31,741 nucleotides of DNA. Origin: Sandaracinus sp. Lineage in GTDB: Bacteria > Myxococcota_A > Polyangia > Polyangiales > Houyiibacteriaceae. Both the position numbers and the translations under genes were made by a program. Numbering within the stretch: the first letter of the stretch is position 1; each line of letters begins with the position of its first letter. Below are positions 14,725 to 23,622 of this stretch, one piece after another. Under the pieces are notes generated by a model. The model had not been told where the DNA came from and did not search any database. It was given only the letters and a program-made list of their open reading frames with translations. The stretch is taken from NCBI GenBank assembly GCA_020633125.1, contig JACKEH010000052.1:1-31741 (forward strand), read 5' to 3'.

Positions 14725-16605
14725 ATGGCGGAACGGTTGCCGCGAGCGTTCGGCGACTACGTCCTCGAGCGACGACTGGGAGTCGGCGGCATGGCCGAGA
14801 CCTTCGTCGCTCGCCGAGGGGCGACGCGTCAGCGCGTCTGCGTGAAGCGGGTCCTGCCGGCGTTCTGCCGCGACGCCGAGTTCGTTCGGCAGTTCGAGCG
14901 TGAGGCGCGGCTCGCGGGACGGCTTCGCCACAGCAACGTGGTCGGCGTGGTCGACTTCGGCGCGGTCGAAGAAGAGCTCTACCTGGCGCTCGAGCTGGTG
15001 GAAGGCGTCGACCTTCGCGCGCTCCTGCAGGCACAACCGGATCACCGCCTCCCCGAAGACGTGGCCGCCTTGGTCGCGCTCGACCTCGCGTACGCACTCG
15101 ACTACGCGCACACCGAGCAGGTCGTCCACCGGGACGTGACGCCCTCGAACGTGCTGCTGAGCGTGCGCGGAGAGGTGAAGCTCGCCGACTTCGGCGTGGC
15201 GAAAGGCCTCACTGGGCAGACGCTTCCGACGGCGAGCGGGCTGCTCAAAGGCAAGGTGCCCTACATGGCGCCCGAGCAGATGTCGGGGGGCGAGGTCGAC
15301 GGTCGCAGTGACCTCTTCAGCCTCGGGGTGACGCTCTTCGAGATGCTCGCCGGCCGTCGCCCTTTCGTCGGCGCGCACGACGTCGAGGTCATGCTTCGGG
15401 TGAGCAAGGGGGAGCGCCCGCGCCTCGGTGAGTTGGTGCACGCGCCGCAGGTCGAGCCCATCGTCGACCGACTGCTGACCATCGCGCGCGATCAGCGCCC
15501 CCACGCCCACGCCGTCGTGCAAGCGCTCGCGTCGCTCGTGCAGGCCGACTCGCGTGTGACCCTGGGTCGCTTGGTGCGCGAAGCGTACGGCGTCGAACCG
15601 GCGATCGAGCGGGATACCGCGTTCGCGCCGGCGGTCTTGCCGGGGACGATGGTGAGTCAGGGCAGCCCGCTCGGGGGGGTCGTGTCGTCGTCCGATCTCT
15701 CGGCGACGGTCCCGCATCCGATGAGCACGTCGAGCGCGTCGCCGCATCTCGCAGCGACCGCGGTCGCGCGACCGGGCTTGATGGTGGGCGTCTCCGAAGC
15801 CGTGGGGACCGGCGGCACGATGACCGAAGGCAACGCCGCCGTCGCGTTGGTGCCCGAGCCGGACCCTTCGAACGCGTCCGGGGTGGTCGCGCGGGCGCGG
15901 CGTTCGAGCGACGAGACCACCGGGGCGCTGCGCGCGCCCGCGCTGGTGGAAGAAGCCGACTCAAGTACGCCGAGCCGGAGCCGCTCGGTGATCGTGTCGT
16001 TGATCGTCGTGATCGGTGTGGCTGCGCTGAGCGCGATGTTCTTCGTGCGCGACACCGCCGCGACCTCGGTGACGCCCGTCGTGCCGGTCGGGTCGGAGGT
16101 GTCGTCACCCGACCCGACGTCCGAAGTGCCCACCGGCGTCGAACCTCCGACCACCATGGACGAGCCGGCCGTGACGACGATGGAGGTCGAGCCGGCGTCC
16201 ATGCAAACCGTCGCACGACCCCCTTCGATGGCGGGCACGCGGGTGACGAGGGTCGAGACGTCGATGGTCGACACGTCCATGGTCGAGACCGCCATGGTCG
16301 ACACCGCCATGGTCGACACCGCCATGGTCGAGACCTCTTCCGGGGAGACGCCGACGCCCGAACCACGTGGTGGCGAAACGCTTCGTCTTCCGACCGAGCG
16401 AACCGGCCACGTGCGCATCAGTCTGGTGCCTTGGGGTGAGGTGTGGGTCGGCGAGCGCTACATGGGACGCGCACCGGCCAACCTCGAGCTTCCGGCAGGC
16501 ACCCACACGATTCGCATCGGCATGGGTCGACCGATGCGCACCGAGCGGGTTCGGGTGGTCGCCGGCACGACGCGCGACCTCGAGTTCGTGTTTCCCGAGG
16601 AGTGA
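14725..16605 (+). CDS. Membrane Ser/Thr protein kinase with PEGA-like C-terminus
   Basis: 626 residues. The kinase domain (about 10-270) has LGVGGMAE (Gly loop), K41 (CVKRV), HRDVTPSN (H135-D137, where Thr replaces the usual Lys as often in myxobacterial kinases), DFG (155-157) and APE (182-184), so it should be active. A Ser/Thr/Pro-rich linker precedes one transmembrane helix (422-441). The outside part is low-complexity with five (T/S)MV(D/E)T repeats (15-bp DNA unit, 16261-16335). It ends in a PEGA-like beta domain (about 560-625: VWVGERYMGRAPANLELPAGTH). PEGA domains are thought to bind envelope or surface components, so this is probably an envelope sensor. ATG 14725 is chosen; a TTG two codons earlier is possible. 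Confidence 0.95.
   Translation: MAERLPRAFGDYVLERRLGVGGMAETFVARRGATRQRVCVKRVLPAFCRDAEFVRQFEREARLAGRLRHSNVVGVVDFGAVEEELYLALELVEGVDLRALLQAQPDHRLPEDVAALVALDLAYALDYAHTEQVVHRDVTPSNVLLSVRGEVKLADFGVAKGLTGQTLPTASGLLKGKVPYMAPEQMSGGEVDGRSDLFSLGVTLFEMLAGRRPFVGAHDVEVMLRVSKGERPRLGELVHAPQVEPIVDRLLTIARDQRPHAHAVVQALASLVQADSRVTLGRLVREAYGVEPAIERDTAFAPAVLPGTMVSQGSPLGGVVSSSDLSATVPHPMSTSSASPHLAATAVARPGLMVGVSEAVGTGGTMTEGNAAVALVPEPDPSNASGVVARARRSSDETTGALRAPALVEEADSSTPSRSRSVIVSLIVVIGVAALSAMFFVRDTAATSVTPVVPVGSEVSSPDPTSEVPTGVEPPTTMDEPAVTTMEVEPASMQTVARPPSMAGTRVTRVETSMVDTSMVETAMVDTAMVDTAMVETSSGETPTPEPRGGETLRLPTERTGHVRISLVPWGEVWVGERYMGRAPANLELPAGTHTIRIGMGRPMRTERVRVVAGTTRDLEFVFPEE
16261..16335. repeat. 15-bp in-frame tandem repeat in the kinase gene
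   Basis: Five units of TCGATGGTCGACACG/GCCATGGTCGACACC type encode (S/A)MV(D/E)T in the extracytoplasmic linker. The 15-bp period preserves the frame, so copy number can change without breaking the kinase. Confidence 0.85.
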
Positions 16606-16620
16606 GAGCGACCGGCGCTC

Positions 16621-16710
16621 GATGCCGTCCGTGCGAGTGAGCGCTCGGTGGTGGGACGGGCTCCGACCGCCGGTTTCCGATTCGGCGAGCACCGCCCTCG
16701 AAAGGGGAAG
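16621..16710. repeat. Dispersed intergenic element, copy 2 (diverged)
   Basis: Between the kinase and nuclease genes, GTCCGTGCGAGTGAGCGCTCGGTGGTG..CGGGCTCC aligns with the start of the element at 23281. The CCTCGAAAGGGGAAG end also matches. The hairpin core is weaker than in the other copies. Confidence 0.4.
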
Positions 16711-16796
16711 CGCGGGAGTCGGTGCACGAGATTCCGGCGCAGAGCTCGCGAGCCGTCGCTCACCCCCGCGCGCCACAACCTGCTACGAGTGCGCGC

Positions 16797-17657
16797 ATGC
16801 ACGTGCACCTCGTCGACGGCACCTACGAGCTCTTCCGCATGTTCTACGGCGCGCCCTCGTCGACCGACGCCGAAGGGCGCGAGGTCGGTGCGACCCGCGC
16901 CTTGATGCGCAACCTCGCGACCCTCGTGAAGAGCGAAGGCGTCAGCCACGTCGCGGTGGCTTTCGACACGGTGATCGAGTCGTTCCGCAACGACCTCTTC
17001 GCGGGCTACAAGACCGGCGAAGGCATCGATCCCGCGCTGCACGGCCAATTCCCGCTCGTCGAAGAAGCCTGTCGTGCGCTCGGCATCGTCACGTGGTCGA
17101 TGGTCGAGTTCGAAGCCGACGACGCGATCGCGACCTTCGCCGCGCGCGCTTCGGCGGATCCGCGGGTGGAGAAGGTCTTGCTCGCCTCGCCCGACAAGGA
17201 CCTGCTGCAGTGCGTGGAAGGCACCCGCGTGGTGCAGCTCGATCGACGCAAAGACGTCGAGCTCGACGAAGACGCCACACGCGCGAAGCTCGGCGTCTCG
17301 CCCGCGTCCGTACCGGACTACCTCGCGCTCGTCGGAGACACCGCGGACGGAATCCCAGGGGTGCCGCGTTGGGGCGCGAAGGGCGCGGCGGCCGTGCTCA
17401 CGCGTTGGGTCCACCTCGACGCCATCCCCGCCGATCCGAAGGCGTGGGGCGTGAAGGTGCGCGGCGCCGACGCGCTCGCGGCCTCCCTGAACGAGCACCG
17501 CGAGGCCGCGTGGCTCTACCGCACGCTGGCGACGCTGCGACGCGACGTGCCGCTCGAGGAATCGGTCGACGACCTTGAATGGCGTGGTCCGGCGCCGGAG
17601 CTCGCGGACGTCGCGGCGCGGTTGGGCGCGAACGAGCTCGTCGCGAAGCTCGCCTGA
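16797..17657 (+). CDS. Stand-alone FEN-type 5'-3' exonuclease
   Basis: 286 residues, the length of the N-terminal nuclease of DNA polymerase I or of ExoIX/Xni-type proteins; no polymerase domain follows. Metal ligands of the FEN superfamily are visible: D7 (VDGTY), D57 (AFD), R64 and YK (71-72), EADD (106-109), DKD (133-135), and D181/D184. The helix-hairpin motif DYLALVGDTADGIPGVPRWGAKGA follows at 174-197. It should bind branched or nicked DNA; whether it cleaves depends on the complete acidic set, which looks intact. No ribosome site is obvious. It stands alone, facing the convergent acyltransferase gene across a repeat-filled gap. Confidence 0.92.
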   Translation: MHVHLVDGTYELFRMFYGAPSSTDAEGREVGATRALMRNLATLVKSEGVSHVAVAFDTVIESFRNDLFAGYKTGEGIDPALHGQFPLVEEACRALGIVTWSMVEFEADDAIATFAARASADPRVEKVLLASPDKDLLQCVEGTRVVQLDRRKDVELDEDATRAKLGVSPASVPDYLALVGDTADGIPGVPRWGAKGAAAVLTRWVHLDAIPADPKAWGVKVRGADALAASLNEHREAAWLYRTLATLRRDVPLEESVDDLEWRGPAPELADVAARLGANELVAKLA

Positions 17658-17740
17658 GGTGCGGGTCCTCGCGCATGTCGCGACGCGCTTCGAGGCGCCG
17701 CGTTTGGCGCCTCAAGAGCTCAGACCGAGACGTCGTTGAC

Positions 17741-17995
17741 GCCACCGCGCTTCGCGCCCCAGAGGCGGAGGCAGAGTCGGCGCTCCGCGCCACCGCGCTT
17801 CGCGCCGCAGAGTCAGAGGCGGAGTCGGCGCTCGCGCCACCGCGCTTCGCGCCGCAGAGCCGGAGGCGGAGTCGGCGCTTCGCGCCGCAGAGGCGGAGGC
17901 GGAGTCGGCGCTTCGCGCCGCAGAGTCGGCGCTTCGCGCCACCGCGCGCGCAGAGTCGGAGGCGGAGTCGGCGCTTCGCGCCGCCGAGTCGAAGG
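17741..17995. repeat. Array of about 47-bp units with small hairpins
   Basis: About six imperfect units starting GCCACCGCGCTTCGCGCC, then CAGAG..GAGGCGGAGTCGGCGCT. Each contains the palindrome GGCGC-TTC-GCGCC, so the array is a row of small hairpins. Some units are shortened to about 33 or 21 bases. It fills most of the 396-base gap (17658-18053) between the convergent nuclease and acyltransferase genes; I see no gene in that gap. A related copy sits at 30201-30262. Confidence 0.85.
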
Positions 17996-18053
17996 TACCG
18001 GCAGCGTGGGCGACCACGCCCTCGTCCCACGTCGCGCGCTCGTTCCCCGAGAG

Positions 18054-18767
18054 TCAGCGGTGCGTCGACAACACCGAGCCGATGGTGTCGCGCACGTTGT
18101 CGATCAACGCGTCCCGCCCCTCGATCCCGTAGTCCGCGGGGTTCACGCGCGGGTGGTAGGTGATGCGCACCTTCTGGCCCTTGCGAACCCGGAAGTCCTT
18201 CGCCGGCAACACGTCGCGCGTGCCGTCGATCGTCACCGGCACGATCGGGATGCCCGTCTGCAACGCGACCATGAAGCCACCCTTCTTGAAGGGCAGCAGC
18301 GCGCCATCGTCGCTCCGCGTGCCTTCGGGTGCGATCCACACGTGAATGCCCGCCGACATCACGCGCTTGGCGTCTTCGAGCGCTTCGAGCGCCTTGCCGC
18401 GATCGCCGCGATCGAGCGAGACGAAACCCGCGGCCTTCATGCCGCCGCCCATGATGGGAAGCGCGAACATCTGCTTCTTCGCGATCATGCGCAGCGACGT
18501 CGGATGCACGTGCATCAGCGTGAAGATGTCGAAGGCCGATTGGTGGTTGCTCATCACCAGCGCCGGCGCGTCGCCGACGTTTTCGCGCCCGACCACCTCG
18601 ACCTCGATGTCCGCGAGCCGCACCGCGTTCGCCGACCACTCCGCCAGCCGCCGATCGCAGGTCTCGCGCGTCAACGTCCCCATCGCGCCTTGCACCACCG
18701 TCGGCGCACAGACGCGAAAGGTCTCGGCGAGTTGGAGCGGGAGCACGAGAGACGAAACACGCGGCAT
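18054..18767 (-). CDS. 1-acyl-sn-glycerol-3-phosphate acyltransferase (PlsC family)
   Basis: 237 residues from ATG 18767. It has the four acyltransferase blocks: NHQSAFD (HX4D, H75 and D80), FVSLDRGD (115-122), APEGTRS (146-152) and GIPIVPVTIDGTRD. This family transfers acyl chains to lysophosphatidic acid at the inner membrane in phospholipid synthesis. A hydrophobic N-terminus (SLVLPLQLAE) may contact the membrane. A longer start at 18818 is open but not supported. Its stop faces the hairpin array. The assignment to the family is firm; specificity is not visible. Confidence 0.93.
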   Translation of the reverse strand: MPRVSSLVLPLQLAETFRVCAPTVVQGAMGTLTRETCDRRLAEWSANAVRLADIEVEVVGRENVGDAPALVMSNHQSAFDIFTLMHVHPTSLRMIAKKQMFALPIMGGGMKAAGFVSLDRGDRGKALEALEDAKRVMSAGIHVWIAPEGTRSDDGALLPFKKGGFMVALQTGIPIVPVTIDGTRDVLPAKDFRVRKGQKVRITYHPRVNPADYGIEGRDALIDNVRDTIGSVLSTHR

Positions 18768-18821
18768 GCGCGGGGTATAGCAGCGGCCCGGCGAGGGTGC
18801 CGCGGGCCCGACGCTCACCGA

Positions 18822-19358
18822 TCAGAGCGTGGTCGGTCTCGGGGCCGCGGGTCGCCACGACGCGGCGGCGCCGATCCAGCCGACGAGCGTGAAGGGTGCG
18901 AGAAGCGCGAGGCCATCCGTCCAAGAGGTTTGGCTCGCTGCGCCGTAGACTCCACCCGCGGTGAAGCCCAGGCAGAGCAAGAGTGCGAAGCCGAAGAACT
19001 CGGTGCGCGACCAGACGCTGCCGGAGATACCGCCGGAAGCGAAGGCGTTGAGGCCGACGAAGGCGCCGAGGAGCGAGACCTCGGGGGAGACGACGTATTC
19101 GAGGAACGCGCCGACGCCCGCGAGCGGCAGGCCGAACGCGAAGGCGAGCACGACGGCTCCGTAGCCTCGCATCGCTGCGGGCATGACGACGAAGCCCGAG
19201 GTCGCGAGGAAGAGCCCGCAGAGGTCGAGCATCGCGAGCGCGAAGAGCCCTTCCGTCCCGCGTGCACCGACGAAGAGCGCGGTGCGTAGCCCGACGAGAA
19301 CGAGCAGCGACAAGAGCGACACGACGGGCAGAGCGCGGGAGCGGGCGGGCGGAGGCAT
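18822..19358 (-). CDS. Small multi-pass membrane protein of unknown function
   Basis: 178 residues from ATG 19358. About five hydrophobic helices are visible, including LPVVSLLSLLVLVGLRTALFV, LFALAMLDLCGLFLATSGFVVM, GAVVLAFAFGLPLAGVGAF, FFGFALLLCLGFTAGGVYG and LALLAPFTLVGWIGAA. The C-terminus is short and polar. No family is recognised. It lies 54 bases upstream of the acyltransferase gene on the same strand and could share its transcript; a lipid-related role would be a guess. The frame runs further upstream, but without membrane character. Confidence 0.75.
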   Translation of the reverse strand: MPPPARSRALPVVSLLSLLVLVGLRTALFVGARGTEGLFALAMLDLCGLFLATSGFVVMPAAMRGYGAVVLAFAFGLPLAGVGAFLEYVVSPEVSLLGAFVGLNAFASGGISGSVWSRTEFFGFALLLCLGFTAGGVYGAASQTSWTDGLALLAPFTLVGWIGAAASWRPAAPRPTTL

Positions 19359-19516
19359 CGGCACCGGGAGGGTATCGAGCGTGGCCGGGCCACGACGAGA
19401 CGTGAGCGCATCTACGGCGATCTCACGCCGGTCTCCCCGAGCTCTCGGGCCTTCCAGCAGGAAAAGAGGCTCGACCCGCACCCGTGTTCGAAGGCATCGT
19501 GGCGACGGGAGGGGGC

Positions 19517-20725
19517 ATGCGAACGCTCGTGGGATGGCTCGTGTGTGTCGTCGTGGGATGCGGGTCGGGTGACGCGAGCCCGAGCGCCGATCCGACGCCG
19601 GCACCGAACGCGGCGAACATGGCGGCGGCGAACATGGCGGAGACGCCGACCACGCCGACCACGCCGACCGAGCCGGCGTCTGCGAGCGCGATGGCCGAGC
19701 CCACGACCCCGGTCCCCACCGCGCCCCCGACCTCCCCGCTCGACGCCGAGCCGGTGATCCCCGAAGACCTTCGCGAGAGCTACGCCCGCCTTCGCGCGCA
19801 GGTCGACGAAACGCCGAACGATCTCGCGGCACGCTGCTCGCTCGGCAGCTTGCTCCGGCGCGCGCACGCGCTCGCACACGCCCACGAGATGCTCACCGAG
19901 GCGCTGCGACCTCCGCTCGACGGCGAGCCCCGAACGCTCGAGCCCGGGACGATCGAAGCGTGCGCGTACGAGCTCGGTCGGGTCGCCGAAGAGAGCGGCG
20001 ACTTGGGGTCGGCCGCCGATCACTATTGGGCGGCGCGCCAGACGCCGATCGAGCGACGCCGTCGCATCGTCGACGAAGCGTTCTGGCGCGTGATCGACGC
20101 GCGCTTGGAAGCCTCGTGCGATCTGAGCGCGCTCGAGCTGCGTGGGCTGCTCTCGCACGCCGATCGCCCGTCGCTCCGTCGTTGCCTCCGCGAGGTCGAG
20201 AGCGCCTCGCCGCCTTGCCCGATCCTCCCGCTGGGCGATCCCGATCACCCCGGCGTGCGGTCCGACGCTTACGACGAGTTCGTCGAGGTCGGAGAGCACG
20301 GCCACGCGTTCGGGCGCATCGGGACGACGCTCTACGTGATCAGCGCGATTCGAGGTCGCAAGCAGGTGCGGCAATGCGAGTTCGCGCTCTCCGACCCCAG
20401 CGATTTCGGGCGGCCCACCGTGCTGACGCTGGGAGAGACCACGCTCTACGGCGTGACCACGAGCGGCTTCGTCAGCTACGCGTCCGAAGAATGCGACGAG
20501 TGCCGCGACACGGATGCCTTCGGCGCCTCGTTCGCGTTTTCGGAGGTGGGCGAGCTTCGCCTCGCCCTGATCGACTCCGGAAACGAAGGCTCGATGGCCA
20601 ACCCCGGCTGGACCTCGCCCTGGCTCGAGGTCGAAGGCGGCGGCTTGCAGGTCGACGAAGAAGGCACGCTTCAGATCGGTCGGCCGCTGATGCTTCGCAG
20701 CCACGTCTTCGTGCCGAAGCGTTGA
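19517..20725 (+). CDS. Lipoprotein with Thr/Pro-rich linker, unknown function
   Basis: 402 residues; GGGAGG lies just before the ATG. A lipoprotein signal (LVGWLVCVVVGC, Cys15) is followed by a low-complexity linker rich in Ala, Thr and Pro (residues 20-75). The next part (about 80-210) is helical and TPR-like (ESYARLRAQVDETPNDLAARCSLGSLLRRA). The rest is beta-rich with several Cys. No family is recognised. TPR-like repeats suggest a protein-protein contact role at the outer membrane. A short hairpin follows the stop (20729-20747). Confidence 0.82.
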   Translation: MRTLVGWLVCVVVGCGSGDASPSADPTPAPNAANMAAANMAETPTTPTTPTEPASASAMAEPTTPVPTAPPTSPLDAEPVIPEDLRESYARLRAQVDETPNDLAARCSLGSLLRRAHALAHAHEMLTEALRPPLDGEPRTLEPGTIEACAYELGRVAEESGDLGSAADHYWAARQTPIERRRRIVDEAFWRVIDARLEASCDLSALELRGLLSHADRPSLRRCLREVESASPPCPILPLGDPDHPGVRSDAYDEFVEVGEHGHAFGRIGTTLYVISAIRGRKQVRQCEFALSDPSDFGRPTVLTLGETTLYGVTTSGFVSYASEECDECRDTDAFGASFAFSEVGELRLALIDSGNEGSMANPGWTSPWLEVEGGGLQVDEEGTLQIGRPLMLRSHVFVPKR

Positions 20726-20728
20726 AAA

Positions 20729-20747
20729 GCGGGCTTGGTACGCCCGT
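20729..20747 (+). terminator. Weak hairpin after the lipoprotein gene
   Basis: GCGGGC pairs with GCCCGT around a 7-base loop, four bases after the stop at 20725. Only CTT follows. It may attenuate rather than end transcription into the next gene. Confidence 0.3.
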
Positions 20748-20791
20748 CTTCCGGGGATGGACCGAACGGGTGGCTCTGCCATCTTCGCGCC

Positions 20792-21670
20792 GTGTTCTGG
20801 TCCCGCCCCTTCCTTCCCGCGGACGACGTCGACGCGTTGCTCGACGTGTGCCGCTGGGTCTTCGCGCATGCCTACTACGGCACGGACGCTTGGCGACGTG
20901 ATGCGAGGGTGATCGAGCCCACGCCCGAGAACTTCCCGGTCGACACATCGCTCGAGCACGAGGACCTCGCCGAGGACTACCTCGCGTTCGTCGTGGAGCA
21001 TGCCGGGCTCTCGGAGTGGCCCTTCTTCCTACTCACGGGCCCCGCGGACACCAACCGCCCACCGCGCGACGCGGGAGGGAACGTCGCGGCAGCCCGAGAG
21101 CGCCCTCCTCTTCCGGAAGTGGCGGAAGAGTCCGAGCTCGATCCACGGGACGACGACCCGAGCGTGCACCTCGACGAGCCCGAGCCGGAACCGGTGGATG
21201 GGATGCGCTCGGCGGACGGACGGTTTCCCGTCCCGTACCTCGAGACCGATCACGCGCCCGACCAAATCGCGCACCTCGCGTGGAGTGTCGTCGGGTGGCA
21301 CGTCGCGACCGTCGCCGACCTTCGCACGGTCCCTTTCGAGGGCGGTGCGATCGCCGACGTGGCGACGGTCCTCGCCGGCTTCGGCATCTTCTGCCTCGAC
21401 AGCAGCTGTCGACGCGTCGAGGTGGATCGGGGCCGAAACCTGATGATCACGCGACCGCCGCTGGAACACACGGCGCTGGGCACGGATCGACTCGCGTTCG
21501 TGGTGGCCACGATGGACGCGCTGCTCGGCCGCGCGGCCCCGGCCACCACGCGCTACCTCTCGCCCGACGCCACCAGCGCCTACACGAAGGCCCGCAAGGC
21601 GGTCGCTCGACTCGACCTCGATGCCCTGCGCGTCGAGGGAGTGGCGGGGCCGGCCGGCCCGTACCGCTAG
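20792..21670 (+). CDS. Soluble protein of unknown function
   Basis: 292 residues from GTG 20792, where protein-like sequence begins (FWSRPFLPADDVDALLDVCRWVF). An in-frame TTG at 20735 would add a doubtful leader overlapping a hairpin. The middle (about 105-150) is a charged Asp/Glu/Pro linker, flanked by two folded parts, the second containing HLAWSVVGWHVATVADL and LAGFGIFCLDSSCRRVEV. There is no signal peptide and no family is recognised. It lies between two lipoprotein genes on the same strand. Confidence 0.72.
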   Translation: MFWSRPFLPADDVDALLDVCRWVFAHAYYGTDAWRRDARVIEPTPENFPVDTSLEHEDLAEDYLAFVVEHAGLSEWPFFLLTGPADTNRPPRDAGGNVAAARERPPLPEVAEESELDPRDDDPSVHLDEPEPEPVDGMRSADGRFPVPYLETDHAPDQIAHLAWSVVGWHVATVADLRTVPFEGGAIADVATVLAGFGIFCLDSSCRRVEVDRGRNLMITRPPLEHTALGTDRLAFVVATMDALLGRAAPATTRYLSPDATSAYTKARKAVARLDLDALRVEGVAGPAGPYR

Positions 21671-21725
21671 TTGCGGGCGGGAGTCCTCGGGGAAGCTTCG
21701 CGTGCGCCCGCGCGTTTCATGCCCC

Positions 21726-23261
21726 ATGCGGTGGAGGACGCTCGTCTTGCTCGGGGTGTTGGCGTGCGATCGCGCGCCTGCGCCTGCTCCCGAGTCGACG
21801 GCGACACGGGCCCCCACGCCGGTGACCGACGAGAACGCCGAGCACGCCGTCGCCCCGTGGGGCGTCGTGTGGGAGCGGGCTTCGTGGAGCCTCGCGGACG
21901 TGCACGCGCTCGGCGACGAGGTCGCCCACGGGGGCTTTCGTTTCGACGTCGCCACGGGCGCGCCGCGGGCGGCGATCGCGGAGGCCGACCAACCGCTCGC
22001 GCGGCATCCCGACGGCTCGATCGTGCTCGTGCGCGACGGAGTGCTCGTGCGACGGCGCGAGGGCGTCGAGCGGGCGCGCTCCCAGAGGCCGACGTCCCTG
22101 AGCGAACGCGAGCGCGCGTCGTACGCCGTCGAAGCGGCACGCTTCGCACGCGTCGGCGACAAGACGTTGTTGATGACGATCGAGTCGCGGGAAGACGGCG
22201 GGCGCGTGGTGAGCGTGATGCTCTACGACGGCGACGATCTCTCGGATCTGAGCAGCTTCTTGCTCGCCGGGGACGCGGGCTCGCGGGGTCGCGCCGACGT
22301 GCGCCTCGACGAACGCGAGCTCGTCGTGGTGATCCCCGAGGATTGCAGCCTCGACCCCTGCGGCGCGACGCGGCTCGAGCGTTGGTCGCTCGACGATCCG
22401 CTGCAGCGTCGGGTGATCACACGCGCCTTCGACGAGCTTCGGTTCGACGCCAGCGGCCGCTACGCCCTCGTGCGAACGCACGCGCATCGTTCGGTGCGGG
22501 TGATCGACACGCGGGATGCGTCGACGGTGTGGAGCGTGAGCGAGTACGGGCCGCGGGGCGAGAGCTGCGGCGACACGCCGGGCGAGCTCGCGTGGCCGCA
22601 AGACATGGCGCTCTCGCCGGACGCGCGCGTGATCGCGCTGGTCGAGACGGGGGCGGGCCCGCTGCGGCTTCGCGTGGCCGAGCGGGACGGGGAGAGCTCG
22701 GTCACGCGTTTCGAGCGCCTCGTCGACGAGGTTCCCGCGGTGGCCTTCGCCGACGACGGCACGCTCTTGCTCGCGAGCACCCGCTTGGTCGCGCTGCGGC
22801 CCGGGGGGGTGGTCGAACCGCGGGCCTTGGCGTGGCGTCCGGAGCCGGCGCCGAACCACTCGCTTCACGAGAGCCCGTCGGGGCGGAGCGTTCGGAGCGA
22901 GGACGGCAACGTGCATGTCTACGCGGCGGCGCTCGATCCGAGCGAGCTCGCCCCGGACGACGACGGGCGCGGGCTGCTTCGTCGGGTCGTGGGCGTGAAC
23001 GAGGGCGCGACGCTCTGGCGGAACGCGGGTCGTCATGCCGAGGTCGTGGTTCCCGCGTGCACGCACGGCGTGTCGAACGCGGACGCCTACCACCGCATCA
23101 GCGAGACCCCGTCGGGTCTCGTGCACGTCGAGGTCGTGGTGCCGCCCGGCACGCCCGTGACCGAAGTCGCAGCGCTGCTGGCTCGCTACGTCGACGAGCC
23201 GCTCGGGGCGGCGCCCCGTCGACGGCTGCCGACGCTGCCTCGTCGCGAGTGCGGAATCTGA
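21726..23261 (+). CDS. Lipoprotein with beta-propeller-like repeats
   Basis: 511 residues. The signal MRWRTLVLLGVLAC gives a lipobox (VLAC, Cys14). After a Pro/Thr-rich linker the protein is beta-rich, with repeats resembling WD40/YVTN-type propeller blades: FDASGRYALVRTHAHRSVRVIDTRD, ALSPDARVIALVE and FADDGTLLLASTRLVAL. It lacks catalytic motifs that I can see. A scaffold or ligand-binding role at the outer membrane is likely, but no family name is secure. The gene starts 55 bases after the preceding stop and could be in the same transcript. Confidence 0.82.
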   Translation: MRWRTLVLLGVLACDRAPAPAPESTATRAPTPVTDENAEHAVAPWGVVWERASWSLADVHALGDEVAHGGFRFDVATGAPRAAIAEADQPLARHPDGSIVLVRDGVLVRRREGVERARSQRPTSLSERERASYAVEAARFARVGDKTLLMTIESREDGGRVVSVMLYDGDDLSDLSSFLLAGDAGSRGRADVRLDERELVVVIPEDCSLDPCGATRLERWSLDDPLQRRVITRAFDELRFDASGRYALVRTHAHRSVRVIDTRDASTVWSVSEYGPRGESCGDTPGELAWPQDMALSPDARVIALVETGAGPLRLRVAERDGESSVTRFERLVDEVPAVAFADDGTLLLASTRLVALRPGGVVEPRALAWRPEPAPNHSLHESPSGRSVRSEDGNVHVYAAALDPSELAPDDDGRGLLRRVVGVNEGATLWRNAGRHAEVVVPACTHGVSNADAYHRISETPSGLVHVEVVVPPGTPVTEVAALLARYVDEPLGAAPRRRLPTLPRRECGI

Positions 23262-23622
23262 AAGCAGCCCCCACTTGCACCGATTCGATCCGTGCGAGCG
23301 CACAGGATGCTCGGTGGTGAGGCGGGGCCTCAATCCGGCTTTGCCGGATGGGGCACGGGCGCGCCGCCCCCTCGAAGAGAAGGAAGAGCACGAATCCGTG
23401 CGACCGACTCGTGCCCCGAGCCCAAAACACCAATAGTTACGAGAACCTGCAAACCAGCCTCGGAGACGAGGGTAACGGCGACGGGCTTCGGGACGTCGGG
23501 TCGGGGGCACGCGAGACCGTGGGCGCGGACGGAGATTCGTCCGTGGAGCGGCCTCTCGTCCCCACGGCCTGGCCTCGCGGTCGGCCGTGCTCGCTCCCCC
23601 AAAACCCCGTACCCTCGCCCCG
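23262..23622. other. Intergenic gap with repeat element and a low-GC patch
   Basis: There is no gene in these 361 bases. They hold copy 3 of the dispersed hairpin element (23281-23395) and then a patch of unusually low GC (about 23402-23455, with CCCAAAACACCAATAGTTACGAG), the likeliest place for the promoter of the downstream pair. No sigma-factor motif is clear. Confidence 0.5.
23281..23395. repeat. Dispersed intergenic element, copy 3
   Basis: The core is a perfect hairpin, ATCCGGC-TTT-GCCGGAT (23333-23349), preceded by CGGTGGTGAGGCGGGGCC and followed by GCGCGCCGCCCCCTCGAAGAGAAGGAAG. The order of blocks matches the copies at 10776 and 16621. It lies after the stop at 23261 and may act as a terminator. 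Confidence 0.55.

Noticed and set aside
16797..17657. N-terminal fragment of a full polA gene
   Set aside because: A proper stop follows the nuclease domain, and no polymerase motifs occur in the following repeat-rich DNA.
19412..21001. 529-codon open stretch on the minus strand
   Set aside because: It is antisense to a lipoprotein with a clear signal and ribosome site and has shadow-like composition.
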